Shown here one piece after another: positions 45,303 through 56,800 of a stretch of DNA of 64,000 nt (the first letter of the stretch is position 1; the number at the start of each line of letters is the position of its first letter). Source of the DNA: Malus domestica (Eukaryota; Streptophyta; Magnoliopsida; Rosales; Rosaceae); the NCBI RefSeq assembly GCF_042453785.1, contig NC_091668.1, positions 1,433,501 to 1,497,500 on the forward strand, read 5' to 3'. The notes beneath the pieces are model-generated. The model was not told the origin of the DNA. It worked only from the letters and a program-made list of their open reading frames with translations, and made no database searches. A program made the position numbers and the translations under genes.

Positions 45303-46411
45303 CTTGCAGGGACATAAGAAGGATCAATAGATAGGTGCTGTTGGAATCATCGTATATGGTATAGAAGGGGCGAATATTTGTATTAGAGTTTGATTCCAAT
45401 ACCTTTCATTTGGACGGGAATTTGGAAGAACAGGATGTGTGCTCAGGCTGGAATATACCTATATATGTATGTATGTAAAGTGTGTGTGTGTGTATATATA
45501 TATATAATATAATATAATATGAGGAAGTTTAGATATTTTTACTGGTATGTTGCTTCATAAGCTGTATATGCGCTGGTGCTCTGTGTGTGAGAATATTTTT
45601 CTTATAAACCAATAGTATTTAGTACATGTTAAATTTGTAAACTGATAGCTGTTTTTAGTATCATAATCACAATGATCATCGTCTTCAATTTGTTTTCTCT
45701 TTTACTTTTTCCTTTTTTTTTTTCGATACTGAATTCAAACTAGTAGATAATTGTGTGAGAATAAGAAGTGTTGTGCTACATTTGAACAATAAGAAATTTT
45801 GTATTCACTTACAAAAATGTGTTATTTTTTGTCGTAGTCAATAAATTTTATGATGAAATCTTAATTTTCTTCGAATGAAAGCCTAAGAGATGTAATGATC
45901 TGGTTGTAAAGGAATGAGATTCACTCCGAATTTATGATGTCCAGAACTAGTGGACTGAAATATCCGGATAGTTTAAAAAAGAAAACTAGGACAGTGGAAT
46001 AGACTCCGAACACAACTTCGAAGTAGATATCAATCCGGCTATGAGAGGATAAAAGCATGGAAGAAGAAATGAAGTGATGATATTCATATCATGGCGGCAG
46101 GCATGGTCGTGGGCGTGGGCGTGGGCGTGGGAAAAGGAGTGAAGAGGGAGATTGAGATGGAGGATATGATGGATTGAGAGAAATCCATCGGATATATACA
46201 CACTTGTCATGTCAACCAAAACTCAAAAGGGTCGATTATCTCCCTTTGCTTCCAAATTAATTTATAAATTATTTACCACAATAATTTAGTTATAATTTTT
46301 TATAATAGACGAAAATATTATTCTAATCAACTAATTAATAATATAAGGTTTTCGATCAGACTGAGGACATATACTGGAGAGATTTCTGGACAGTATGAGG
46401 TCCCCCCAACG
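45303..46411. other. Intergenic with simple repeats
   Basis: Holds a (GT)n(AT)n microsatellite at about 45480-45520 and four copies of gtgggc near 46108-46131. No gene or bounded mobile element is recognised. Confidence 0.5.
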
Positions 46412-46636
46412 GGATCCTCTTCGGATTTTTTTTGGTAAGGATTTTAGAGATTTGTAAATAATATTCGTTTATCGTATATTATGCGATCAGTTTTTATCAA
46501 GTATTATTTGTGTTTAATTTTAAATAAAAATATTTAAAATAATTTCTAACCGCACGATATACAATGAACGAACACGATTCATAAATTTCTGAGATCTCCA
46601 CAAAAAGCATCCAGGAAGGATCCGGATTCGAGGTCC
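46412..46636. mobile_element. Foldback MITE, copy 3
   Basis: The arms and centre match copy 2 at 43501: ggatcctcttcgga at the left, tatattatgcgatcagtttt, the centre tgtttaattttaaat, then accgcacgatatacaatgaa and aaggatccggattc at the right. It is more diverged and lies in the same orientation within error. Confidence 0.72.
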
Positions 46637-46817
46637 CCCACCCTTCTTGCATGCCACCGAGTTAGGGCTAGGGCTTGGCTGGCAGCATTCTCTTTGCCTT
46701 GCCCAAGTCCCAAGGGACAATTGACCAATACAAGGGCTAGCCTGTCTTTTTCTCCCAATTTTTTTTTTAACTTTTTGATGATTTTATCTACATTTTTACT
46801 CCCTCATTTGATAACCA

Positions 46818-46878
46818 TCCGCTGTAGCAAACACACAACTTTGGATTTGTTATTCCAGGTTCGACTCCTGGCAGCGGA
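46818..46878 (+). tRNA. tRNA-like sequence with missing D arm (pseudogene or tRNA-derived repeat)
   Basis: The 7-bp acceptor stem tccgctg/cagcgga and a perfect 5-bp T stem (ccagg/cctgg) around a ttcgact loop are intact, and a long T run suitable as a polymerase III terminator begins at about 46886. The whole is only 61 nt. The D arm is reduced to a few bases and the anticodon stem is short (acaa/ttgt with loop ctttggat), so the anticodon cannot be assigned. It is probably a defective tRNA or the head of a tRNA-derived repeat. An antisense open frame here (PGVEPG motif) is an artefact. Confidence 0.4.
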
Positions 46879-46942
46879 ACAAGCTTTTTTTTTTTTTTTT
46901 TTTTTAATTCAGCTATAGGAATGATCAAGCAGTGTACTTTTA

Positions 46943-47201
46943 GGTACCGTTTAGTATGTGGGACGGGACCGAGACGTTCCATCCCACGTTTGGTGCGCCT
47001 AAAACGGATGGAACTCGCTGTTCCACGGAACAAATTTTGAGTGAATTTTCGTTTTACCTCATCCCCTAGAACGACTCGTTCAACATCTGTGGAACACAAA
47101 ATTATAACCTCTCAATCTCCTTCTTCCTCCTTGTTTCCATCCAAGGGTATCTTTGCTCCCTCTCTGTTCCGTTCCGTCCCATCTGCATACCAAACGATAC
47201 C
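46943..47201. mobile_element. PIF/Harbinger-type MITE
   Basis: A 259-bp element with terminal inverted repeats ggtaccgtttagtatg and, from the right end, ggtatcgtttggtatg. It is flanked by TTA on both sides (46940-46942 and 47202-47204). The subterminal sequence is rich in gggacgg/ccgtccc. It is non-coding. Confidence 0.8.
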
Positions 47202-47204
47202 TTA

Positions 47205-47558
47205 TAGAATCACGCTTCCTATTTGGAGACGGGGGAAAGCTTTGTCGTGCCTTTTTGAAAGAACCCACACTTTTTTCTATTCTATAACAATTGAGATTTT
47301 AAATTCGAATTCTCCGTCTAAGCGTGCGTTCATATCAACGAGAATGCTTGATTAGGTTAAAATTAAAAAACAATCAGCAGAAAGTAAATGCATTGCTAAA
47401 TTACAGACCACCTTCTTCAACAGTAGACTAGTTACATGCAACAGAAGAGAAGTGACTTTAACTAGAGAACCCCAGAAGCTGCAGGAAAAATTAGCACCTT
47501 CTGAATACAGTCTGTGGCACCTCCGTTATCATTCACAATCGGTGCTCTTTACCTTCAG
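47205..47558. other. 3' flank of the FHA-domain gene
   Basis: The DNA downstream of the stop codon of the minus-strand FHA gene. It should hold its 3' untranslated region. No separate feature is seen. Confidence 0.4.
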
Positions 47559-50500
47559 CTATTGCGGGATGCTATCCAAATACTGCTTCACGCGTGTTTG
47601 GTTCATCTCGAATATGAATGGCATTCCCCGTATCTGCAAAATTCATCATTTGCAGGAAATCGTTTAGTTAACTGTGACGCAATCAAACTACTGCCTAAAC
47701 ATGTGTCACGTGATAATTATGGCAGGAAAACCGCAATCTATTTGAAACACCATGGCTTATCAATGACTTAAGATATAACATACACAATGTATTGAGCATT
47801 TTGATCACCAAACCGAAAAATTGATGAGTATAAAAACGAATGTTGAGGTATGACGATCAAGACTTACGCACAGCTACAAGGACACATTGCACAAAAAACA
47901 GCTAAGAAACTCAGAAAAACTAAAATTTAGCAAACCAAGAACATACCTCGATCAAGCAACTTGAACTAAGGCTTAGACTTTGTCCAGGGGCTACTTCCTT
48001 GCTATTTACCGAGATTGGACACTTCCCAAGATTTTTCAGATGGAAGGATCCATCTTTGTCCATATTTATCATTACCTAACAAATGCAGAAAAAATAAATT
48101 TTTACGCTCACTTAGAGACAAACCAAAATGCTTGCCCTGGGTTAGCAAGAAGATGTAAACCGCATAATCTGAAGACACCTAAGTTCGGTTCTGTAATTGT
48201 TATCGTGATTTAATGAACTAAATTGTAAATGTCTAAATGATTTCTTTTTTCCACATCATTGAGAACATTACGTAGAACAAACTTTTGGAAGGAAAGGAAA
48301 AGGCAAGTAACTGCATCACTGGTATGGTAAGTTAAGGTGGTCAATAATATTATTACCTGTTTTCGAGATATCTTGTTACCACGCCCTTCTCTTCCCAAGT
48401 CAATATCAACAACAGAATCGTCTGTTGCTCTACCCAATAAAACCTGCAGATATAGATTACCATTCATTCACAGAATCAACCCATGTCTGACATAAACTAA
48501 TTGGACCATGAGTTTTAAATTTTCAATTAAATATGCATGTCATAGCAAAACCTAGATGGATCCCTATGGCAAAGTGATTAAGTTTTACACAGAACTCTTG
48601 CTCCATAATGCAGCTATGGGGTGAAAATATGGGGTGAAAACTTCCCAACCCCAGATAGCGGGAGAAGAGAAAAGGGTCCGTATGGCCAACCCCAATTGGG
48701 TTGGGTAAAAATTTATAGAGCAAATGAAATACCTCAGGCTTCTTAATGTAATGCTTAGAATGACGCCCATACAAAATGGCAAATGCTCCGTGAGTTGCAA
48801 TGGCTCTTTGCAAATATGAATAAGCACACTGCTCCAGCCTTATGATTCTCCTCTTAGCATCCTCATTCTGATATTTTGAGACTGCACATAGAGAACAGCA
48901 TAAAATCACAATTTATAAGGCATACTGATGCAGTGAGCCTCCATCAAATATGACGCAATCGCTTTACAGAAAATATTAGTTCCTTGATTAGGAATGTTCT
49001 ATATGTTTCAAATAATCAACAAATGCAAACATTTTCTATTGTGATGCATTGCAAACTAATGTAGATCAAGAATAATTCCGACATCATTGAGTATAGATAC
49101 CATATCATCTGTCAGTTAAGCATGAATGCTGCATAATAAACAAACTCTTTTCCATTAACAAAACTCATTGCATTAACGCATACCATTTATTACAGGATTT
49201 GATAGGCAGAAGGGAAGTACCAATAAGATTACTTTAATGCATACCATTTTAGAGGATTTGATAGGCAAAGGAGATGTACGGATAAGTCTGTATAAAGAAA
49301 ACAAGTAATGAGCCGGTCATTAGATGTATGATAGTTTGACCAAGTATTACCTTCCTCGCTAGAATACAACTCCTGGTCATCTGGGTCCAAATCCATATCA
49401 AGTACCTGCAGGTGGAACAACAGTCAAAAAAGGTCGTACCCAGTGCACAAGGCTCCCGCTTTACGCAGGGTCTGGGAGAGGTGAATGTCGGCTAGCCTTA
49501 CCCCCATTTATGGAGAGGCTGCTCCCAAGTCTCGAACCCGAGACCTACCGCTCATGGGCGAAGGCACTTGCCATCACACCAAGTGCGACCTCTAGGTGGA
49601 ACAACAGTCAATGAAACTAAAAGATGAATTACAAAATTGATAAGCAAATCAAATGTTTATCGACAAGATGATTCGCATTTTAGCACTTACCAATGCCTCT
49701 ATATCGGAATAACATGGTACATCATCATCGCTCTCGAAAAGCCCCATTTGATCTGATGTCTCAGGGTTTAATTGTGCTTCAGCAATCCCTTCTGTATGTA
49801 ATGATTTATTGTCTCTAATTGTAGCTGATGGATCAAGCTCCTGTTTAATGACACCCAAATCTGGGTTCTCCACATGAAACTCAGTTGAGTTGTAATTGAG
49901 AAGCTTAGCCGATATACTTTCTCTAGTGTCTTCCTTCAGGATTCCAGGTTGAACACTTGTACTTGGATTGGCTGAATAAATTTGATCCAGACCTTCACTA
50001 ACATGACCTGCATTCTTAGATGCCACTTGAATGGCGTCAGTCTTAGACAGCTCAAATTTCACCCCGAAATTACCTAGTGGAGGTTTTAGACCCTTTTCTT
50101 GTAAGAAGTGTGATCCTTTAATCTGAGAGGTACTATGCGGTTCTCCTAGATTTTTTCGCTCTCTGTGCATAAAGCATGACCCTGTGGCATTATTTCTCTT
50201 ATTAACAGGGAAACCTCTAGTGGACAAAGATAATGGCTTATTCACTTCAGAAGTTGATGGACGATTTGGTAGAAAGATATCATCATTGCATGGAATTTCT
50301 GGGTCCTCGGTGTTTAATGTGCAGCAGATAACTCCATCTTTCAATTCAGGATTTTGATAGTTCGAAGCAGTTGAAGATGATAGCATCAGAGTCTCTGAAT
50401 GGCAAACCATATCTTCATCAGCATTTGGGGATCCTTTATTATCATCTACCACTCCAAGATATGTACTAGAAGGATTCATGGAGTCCATAACTGGAGCTAC

Positions 50501-52395
50501 AGATGTTTCTGGCTCAGATTTGACGATCGTCTGTTCTTGATGAACACCATCTTTCGGTGACCTCAACAGAAGGGAGCTCAAGCCATCATAGTAAGACTTA
50601 TCAATCACATCTTTTCCATCAGCAGTCATGAGCATGAGCTCCTCGTTCGTAAAGTTTAAAAGCGAATTGGACAGTTCTGCCAAATAACCTTCAGTACTAA
50701 CAGGAGCTGCTGAACTCTGGAAATCACCACATGGCATTTCAGCATCCACCTCAATCCTAACATGAACTTCAGTCTCTGATGTTCTTGCATTGTCAGCATC
50801 GATATTCTCATGAAGTTCAAAAACATCGCCGGTGCATGTATTATTTTCACTAAGATCAACATCGACTGGCTTAGCTGGAAGTGGAGATGAATACTCCAAG
50901 TTGTTAAACAATGCACCACCGTCTGAAACAGGTGAATTAAAGGCGTTGTTCCCTTCAAATTCTGTGCACATATTTCCCTCGTTGCCATTAATTTGATCAA
51001 GTGTAAATTTCATTCCCAAGCCATCAGCATTGAACAGGCTGCAATCTGGCAATCCCTCTGGATGATTGAATTCATCCACCTCAGATTCATTCCATGTCAT
51101 AATATCTTCATGTATGTTACCTTGTTCCATATGAAAATCATTCCCATCTGGGTTCTGGAGCATATGAAAGGTATCATCAATGCCGACATTCATCAGATTT
51201 TGCATAGCATCCATATCCGACGTCTCAAGGCCAAAAGGGGCTGACATCGGATCACCATTTATGCAATTTCCATAAAGAGGCTCGTCTCCATTTCCATGAT
51301 AGTTGTTATTACTGGGTGCAACAAGAAAATTAAGGCCCATGGAATTAAATGGCTCATTGCAAATCCTTTTACGCATTGCATAGTAACTACTACGAACACT
51401 TTCAGCTTTTCTCTTTCCGGATTCACATTTTTTTTCTTTTGAATTTCCCGACCTGTCAAATGGAACAGCCGTGGTGGAACTCTCAAACTCAATCATGCGA
51501 GCAGAAGCATCTTCAGAAACTACTGGATCATACAGGAGAGAATACCACCGATCTTGCAGCTCACGAACAGTAAATCTTTGAGAAAAATGCACTGCACCTT
51601 TAGCAAGCGACTCCAACGAAGCACCATCCTGCAAACAGAGCAAAAGAATACAAAGTCCGAATATAACTTTTGAGAATACTAACTTCCTGATAAGCTTTCC
51701 TTGTATGATAAATATATTACAAAATCAAAACCAGGGTTTTCTGAAAAGTACCAAATCCTAATTTATTTCCGAAAGGGGAACCCAGGCAGTTCCCCTCCGA
51801 CGCAACACAGTTAATAGAGGCGAATACTTGTTAATTCGACTAAGATACCGCCTATCTCAGTAGGAAAACCAGCAGTGACAATTGTTCTAGCAGTGGACAA
51901 CATAATTTCAACTGCATTCACTTTCAATTTTATCTAGCATTTGTCCAATTTACTGATTATGTTCCTCAATTTCAATCTTAAATACGAGGAACGGTAAATC
52001 CATAACATATTCGGAGAACATAAACCCGAAATCGAAAGTTGAGGTTCCACCATAAAACCAATTGGCAATATGGGGAGTAGCCCAACCTCTTATAAGCCCA
52101 TGCAAGGTCCCTCCTCCCATCAATGTGGGACTCATTCTCAATACAACTCGAATTCATGCTTAAACACACTAAAACCCCAAGAATTTGAAAACCCAAAAAA
52201 AGCAACATACATCATATGTATAACGAAACAAATTACCAGAAAAATCCAGGTTAATAATACACTGCGAGGATGCAAGAACATTAAATTTTCAGAAAAAAGG
52301 GAGGAAATTTAGAGTCGAATTTGTACCTCAACAGCTTTTTTGAGCAGAATATCATCCGCCGGAATCCATTTAGAGAACGGAGCGAGAGCACCCAT
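47559..52395 (-). CDS. EMB1967: Microspherule-like FHA-domain protein (EMB1967 type)
   Basis: Seven exons on the minus strand (52327-52395, 49691-51628, 49351-49405, 48733-48881, 48357-48443, 47947-48075, 47559-47633) join in frame to 833 codons. The N-terminus MGALAPFSKWIPADDILLKK and FTVRELQDRWYSLLYDP match the MCRS_N domain of microspherule protein 1. Exon 2 (646 codons) is a long acidic, disordered region rich in Asn, Asp and Ser. The C-terminal FHA domain (about 720-815) shows GRHSKHY, VLLGRATDDS, GNKISRKQ and the Asn-containing ISVNSKEV loop, a phosphothreonine-binding fold. Arabidopsis EMB1967 is needed for embryo development; animal MCRS1 is a nuclear subunit of INO80/NSL complexes. 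A SINE sits in intron 2 and a CT run (52422-52454) in the leader. Confidence 0.9.
49428..49593 (-). mobile_element. tRNA-derived SINE (Au-like), second copy
   Basis: An antisense copy of the 2632-2796 SINE (166 bp). On the minus strand it carries the same A-box segment, the B box ggttcgagacttgg and the 3' end gcgggagccttgtgcactgg. It is flanked by the perfect 18-bp target duplication aggtggaacaacagtcaa (49410-49427 and 49594-49611). It lies in intron 2 of the FHA gene in the gene's sense orientation. Its left border is only a few bases from exon 3's acceptor region, whose polypyrimidine signal is in the duplicated DNA. Confidence 0.93.
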
Positions 52396-53135
52396 GGCCT
52401 CCACCAGCCTCCCTCCCTTCCTCCCTCTCTCTCCCTCTCTCTCTCTCTCTCTCTAGAGCGTTCTTGTTCACGGGAGCATGGAAAAAGCTTGAAGAAAGAG
52501 GAAAATTACGAAAATAGGCGGACGGGAGAAGGCCTTCGTGGCGGCTGGGGGGGTTTAGAGGGAAAGAAAAAAAATACAAGGATTTTACAGAGGTTTTGTG
52601 AAACGTGGACGGCGGCGAATTGGGCGGTTGGGGCACCGCGTCGTGGTCTCAGGTGACTCTGTTTTGAGGTGGCGAGGTTTAGGGGTTTAGTTGGGTGGGG
52701 CATTAGAGCACGTGCCAACCCACTCAGCCGTATCATCTTACAGGTTGCCTCGGACTCCTATGCTCTCCGTTGACCCAAGAGTGCTCCTCTAGAACCATAA
52801 ACCGTAATGGTATTCATACATCTATTTTACTTGTCAAATATTCATTTTAATTTTTTGCCGTCGTATCAAATGAATTAAAGAAGATTTATGACGAAAATTA
52901 ACAAGGATATATGAAATGTAAAAATAAGTGTGTGAATAATACTTTTTGAAATATAAAGTGTCCTTTTTTTGGTTTGAAAGATCTACTTATCTTGATGGAC
53001 TTTATTTTTTATAGGGAGGCGGTACAGTTTGATGTCTCTAACATTATTCCATTAAACGAGTGATGCAAATTAGCAAAGGAATGTGCTTTCTTTGCGCACT
53101 AAATTTCTAAGTGCGGATATACATTGATGTGTTAT
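52396..53135. other. Promoter side of the FHA gene and intergenic DNA
   Basis: Leader with a (CT)n run on the plus strand (52422-52454), then a short GC-richer promoter-like zone to about 52740 and AT-rich DNA. No further gene is seen. Confidence 0.45.
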
Positions 53136-53143
53136 TTGGGAAG

Positions 53144-53656
53144 CAAGGTTCTAAAAAACGTTAGGCGCTAATCGGGCAGCGGGCTAGCGCCTAGCGCCAA
53201 GACAGATTTAGGTAAATTTCTTGTATATCTTGTAAATAAGTGCATATTGTCACTTACAAAAAATTATACTTTTATGAAATTCATGGATAGGATAATAAAA
53301 AAATGATAAAATGCAAAAAGAGTATCCAACAAGTCCAAAATTTAAAAACGCATTAAGCATATATGCCATATAACCATAGTGAGGAGTATTGTAATGTAGG
53401 ATGACACATGTACAACAAGTTCACAATTTAAAACAACATAAAATGCAAAATAGGAGGAAAATAAGGAAATATAGTAATGTAAGATACATAATCTAAGTTT
53501 TTATTTTTTATTTTTTAAATTTCAAAAAAATAAAAAACGCCTAGCCGCCTAGCACCGCCTAGCCTGCCTAGAGTCACCCCAATTTTTCCAGCCATTTTGC
53601 ACGAAATTGCCTCGATTCCAACCTGCCCAGCGCCTAGGCCATTTTTTAGAACATTG
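53144..53656. mobile_element. hAT MITE with aggcgct-rich ends
   Basis: A 513-bp element with the perfect 8-bp target duplication ttgggaag (53136-53143 and 53657-53664). The termini are caaggttctaaaaaacg and, from the right, caatgttctaaaaaatg. Subterminal motifs of the taggcgct/agcgccta type are repeated at both ends. The interior is AT-rich and non-coding. Confidence 0.9.
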
Positions 53657-53664
53657 TTGGGAAG

Positions 53665-54724
53665 TAGACGAAAAACTCCTAGGACCAACAATAAGAGAGT
53701 ACTAAGAACAAACTCGCGTTGTAACAGGAGGGAGGGTGCTTAACCGTACTTGAACTCCATCCAAATTATGACCCAATAAAGCAAGAGCATTCATCACAAA
53801 ATACACTTTTGTGGCGTTTGTGACTATAAACTTTTTAAATATTCTACTTTGTGAGAAAAGGAATGTCTTTTGGTACATACGAAAGAATAAAGGTGAAGTG
53901 ACCAAATTTGTTGTCAAAAGCTAATGGAGAAAAAAAGTTGTGATGGAGTTTTTGAACCGAAAAGGAAGCACATCAAGCAAATCCAGTAGCTTTCAATTTT
54001 GTTGGGTGTCCACTTTCCCAAAAGGGCTTGTGGGGCCTTCCTATTTTGAAGTTCACACTTGAAATTTTTGAAAAGAAAAGAAAATTTCAAAATCATTACT
54101 CTCTACTCTTTTTCTTCTTCTTTTTTTTTCCAACAAAAAAGGACCAGTTAGATACTATAGTTCACCCTTTTGGAAGCCGAGAAGATTTATAGGGATATTT
54201 TAACCTTCTTACGCACTAGGAATCAAACCGAGGAGGTATCGTGTGAAATAGGGGTCTAAAATTAGTTTATAACTACTAAATCACCCAATGATGGTTAAGT
54301 TGATGTTATTCTTGAAATCCTCTAAAAAAAAAGAGAAACAGAAAAATAGGAATTGAATCCAGCAAACATAATTTACATGGACCGTCATCGTGGAAGAAGT
54401 TTTAGAGGCTTTGTGTTAGTTTACATGGCCCAAACATTTAGGCCCAACCACATATGCAGCCCACCATAACAAAACGACATCGCGATAGGTAATACTGCCA
54501 CTACAAGTCCACAACAAACGAGTTTAATTAAATCTTAACAATACATGGGTAATTAACCAAATGTTTAACTAATTACTGCAGTGGTGGTGGAATCTGATGC
54601 AGCTCCAGCAGCAGTGCAGTGAAGATTAGTGGGATGCGATTGGTTACTACTTCGCAAATATGGGAGGTCCTCCTCCATTTGGTGAGCAGCCACACACTGA
54701 ATCATAATCCCCTTCATTCTCTAC
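53665..54724. other. Intergenic and 3' flank of the AP3-type gene
   Basis: Contains a possible relic of a dispersed repeat near 54170-54300. From 54600 to 54724 lie the remains of the AP3 C-terminal coding region, still partly readable on the minus strand (ENEGDYDSV, then SPNGGGPP, then a second stop), now beyond the in-frame stop codon. Confidence 0.6.
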
Positions 54725-56523
54725 TTATTCATAGTGTATACCTTCCCTCGCATACTAATTAATTAAACAAAAAAAAACAAAACAAAACAAAACAAACAAA
54801 CAAAAAGATTTCAAACGTCGGAAAAGAGTAATATAATTTGATCAATTACAAGAAAGAGATCAAGTGCATACAAGTTCGTGGAGACTCATGTTCACATCTG
54901 CTTGGCTCTTTACCTATAGTGCAATAAACGGAGAAAAATGAGTGATTTCGTTATACAGTACAATTATGTAATCAATATATAGACATCATCATGATATGCG
55001 AAACATGTTAATATGTTTGCACTTTGTTGATATCGAATAAAAAATACAAGGCAACTGATAAGACCGTCTGACTCGTATTTTTCTCCCCAAATGAACCTTA
55101 TATCAACCAAGTAACTTAAAAAACATATAAATTAATTAACAAAGGATTGGCAACCAGGTTTAGATGGTCAATTAGCTAGGGTTAATTACCTTTTTCTTGG
55201 TTGTATCAATCTTATTAGAGATCATCCGAACCTGTCCACCATCGTACACATATATAGTTAATGTAAGATTATGAAATTAAAACATCATATCACAAGTAAC
55301 ACACACACACACACAATATATATATATATATGCAATGCACAATTCACTATAGAGATCACAAACAAAATTGGAGAAACTCATCTACCCTATAGTCTAACAT
55401 ACACCTATAACTGTAAGAGGAGAGAGCTTTACCAACACATTCGGATACAACCATGACGGATTAATGATATAATATTATGTAAAACAGTTAAAACACATGA
55501 TATTGTATCAATAATTGAGAATGCCATAGTAGCATCTCGAGGTGTGGGTAAGTCATTCCCCCTTGTAAGAGGCAAGGCGACCGTTGCCCTCATAACCAAT
55601 ATAAACTAAATTCCTTTATCTTCGAATGGTTTCTAGGATGCATATTAAGAAGACATTTTTCAGAGTGCCGAGAGCACGACTCTATCAAATATCGTAATAC
55701 AAGAAGTTGGATACTTGAAAACATAATATTTCCGATCACTTGTACTATGACATTTAATGTACCGGGTCGTGTTACCAACTTTTGTTATATTAATTGTGAC
55801 TTGCTCGGATTTTCCTTCAAACTAGCTATATCTGATTAGCTTTGAATTTACCACAGTAATCCCTCTAGAAGAATAATATCAATCAACTAAGAACTACAAC
55901 AATGGCAACACATGTACAACCTTGCGCTGGCGAATGACGTCGACGGCGGCTTTCATCTCTTCCTCGAGACCACGCAGTTCATCGAAACTCAGATCGTTCA
56001 GACAATCCCCAACTCTCTGCCTACATATTATACTCCGATTAAGTTGAAAAACAATAATTTGATCAGCAAAAAATTGACTCCTATGCAGTGTTCTAAAAGT
56101 TCTCATCTACTTCTAGGCTCCACTTAAACGCTTAAGCGTTAGGCATCTGCCCTTCGTCCAATTAGCGCCTCTTAGAACCTTGTTCCTATGTAAATATCTA
56201 TTCGTTACCTGATCTGCCTCCGAAGATTCATGTTCACCTCCTTCAGCTTCTTCAAATGCTGTTGCATTGCCTGCAGTGCACACACATTAGCTACCACAAA
56301 TATTTACGCATAACGCTAACCAATTAGTAACTTAAAATGAAAAACGAACGAGGAATACCTCGTAGTGCGAGCTCCAAATATCGATTCCAAGAGTCTTCTG
56401 GTACTGATCCAGCAATTGCTTTGTTCTGGTTGAGCACAAATTCATCACATAAGCAAACGATGAAACCCAGAAAATCCAATAGTTTGAAGAAAAACCTAGG
56501 GTTTTAGGGAGAGAAAATGAGAG

Positions 56524-56580
<57 letters not shown>

Positions 56581-56776
56581 TGGATTACGTGGTGGAGGGG
56601 CTAATGTACTCGTGGACTTTGCCGGAGCTCGAAACCATGATGAGAGAGACCTCGGCGTCGCAGAGGACGGTGAGCTCGTTGGCCTTCTTGAAGAGTCCGT
56701 TCCTTCTCTTGGAGTAGGTCACCTGCCTGTTGGTCGAGTTCTCTATCCTCCTGATCTGGATCTTCCCCCTCGCCAT
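54725..56776 (-). CDS. AP3: APETALA3/DEFICIENS-type MADS-box protein, C-terminally truncated
   Basis: Seven exons on the minus strand (56589-56776, 56359-56425, 56209-56270, 55921-56020, 55190-55231, 54872-54913, 54725-54754) join in frame to 176 codons. The exon lengths 188, 67, 62, 100, 42 and 42 fit the B-class MADS layout. The MADS domain is residues 1-60 ([31 protein letters not shown]); the I region and K domain follow ([39 protein letters not shown]). AP3 proteins pair with PISTILLATA to specify petals and stamens. Normal AP3 has about 230 residues; here a TAA at 54725-54727 falls in exon 7 after GIHYE, where the family has GLVxN. The readable homology continues past the stop, so the terminal PI-derived and AP3 motifs are lost. 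A 97-bp hAT MITE lies in intron 3, a (GA)n run in intron 1. Confidence 0.88.
55303..55330. repeat. (AC)n(AT)n microsatellite in AP3 intron 4
   Basis: A short run of AC dinucleotides followed by AT dinucleotides inside the intron between exons 4 and 5. Confidence 0.85.
56086..56182. mobile_element. 97-bp mini hAT element in AP3 intron 3
   Basis: The ends cagtgttctaaaag and, from the right, caaggttctaagagg match the termini of the 53144-53656 hAT MITE, and the aggcgct-type subterminal motif is present (ttagcgcctc). It is flanked by 8-bp repeats with one mismatch (ctcctatg at 56078-56085, ttcctatg at 56183-56190). It is probably a deletion derivative of the same family. Its right end is only 26 bp from the exon 3 donor. 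Confidence 0.8.
56526..56576. repeat. (GA)n microsatellite in AP3 intron 1
   Basis: About 25 GA dinucleotides just inside intron 1. A CT run also occupies the leader directly before the ATG (56777-56800). Both are GAGA-type sites when read on one strand or the other; such sites recruit BPC proteins at floral MADS genes (family knowledge). Confidence 0.9.
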
Positions 56777-56800
56777 CTCTCTCTCTCTCTCTCTCTCTCT

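Noticed and set aside
46788-47099. Minus-strand open frame with PGVEPG motif
   Set aside because: The motif is the antisense translation of a tRNA T arm and overlaps a PIF-type MITE.
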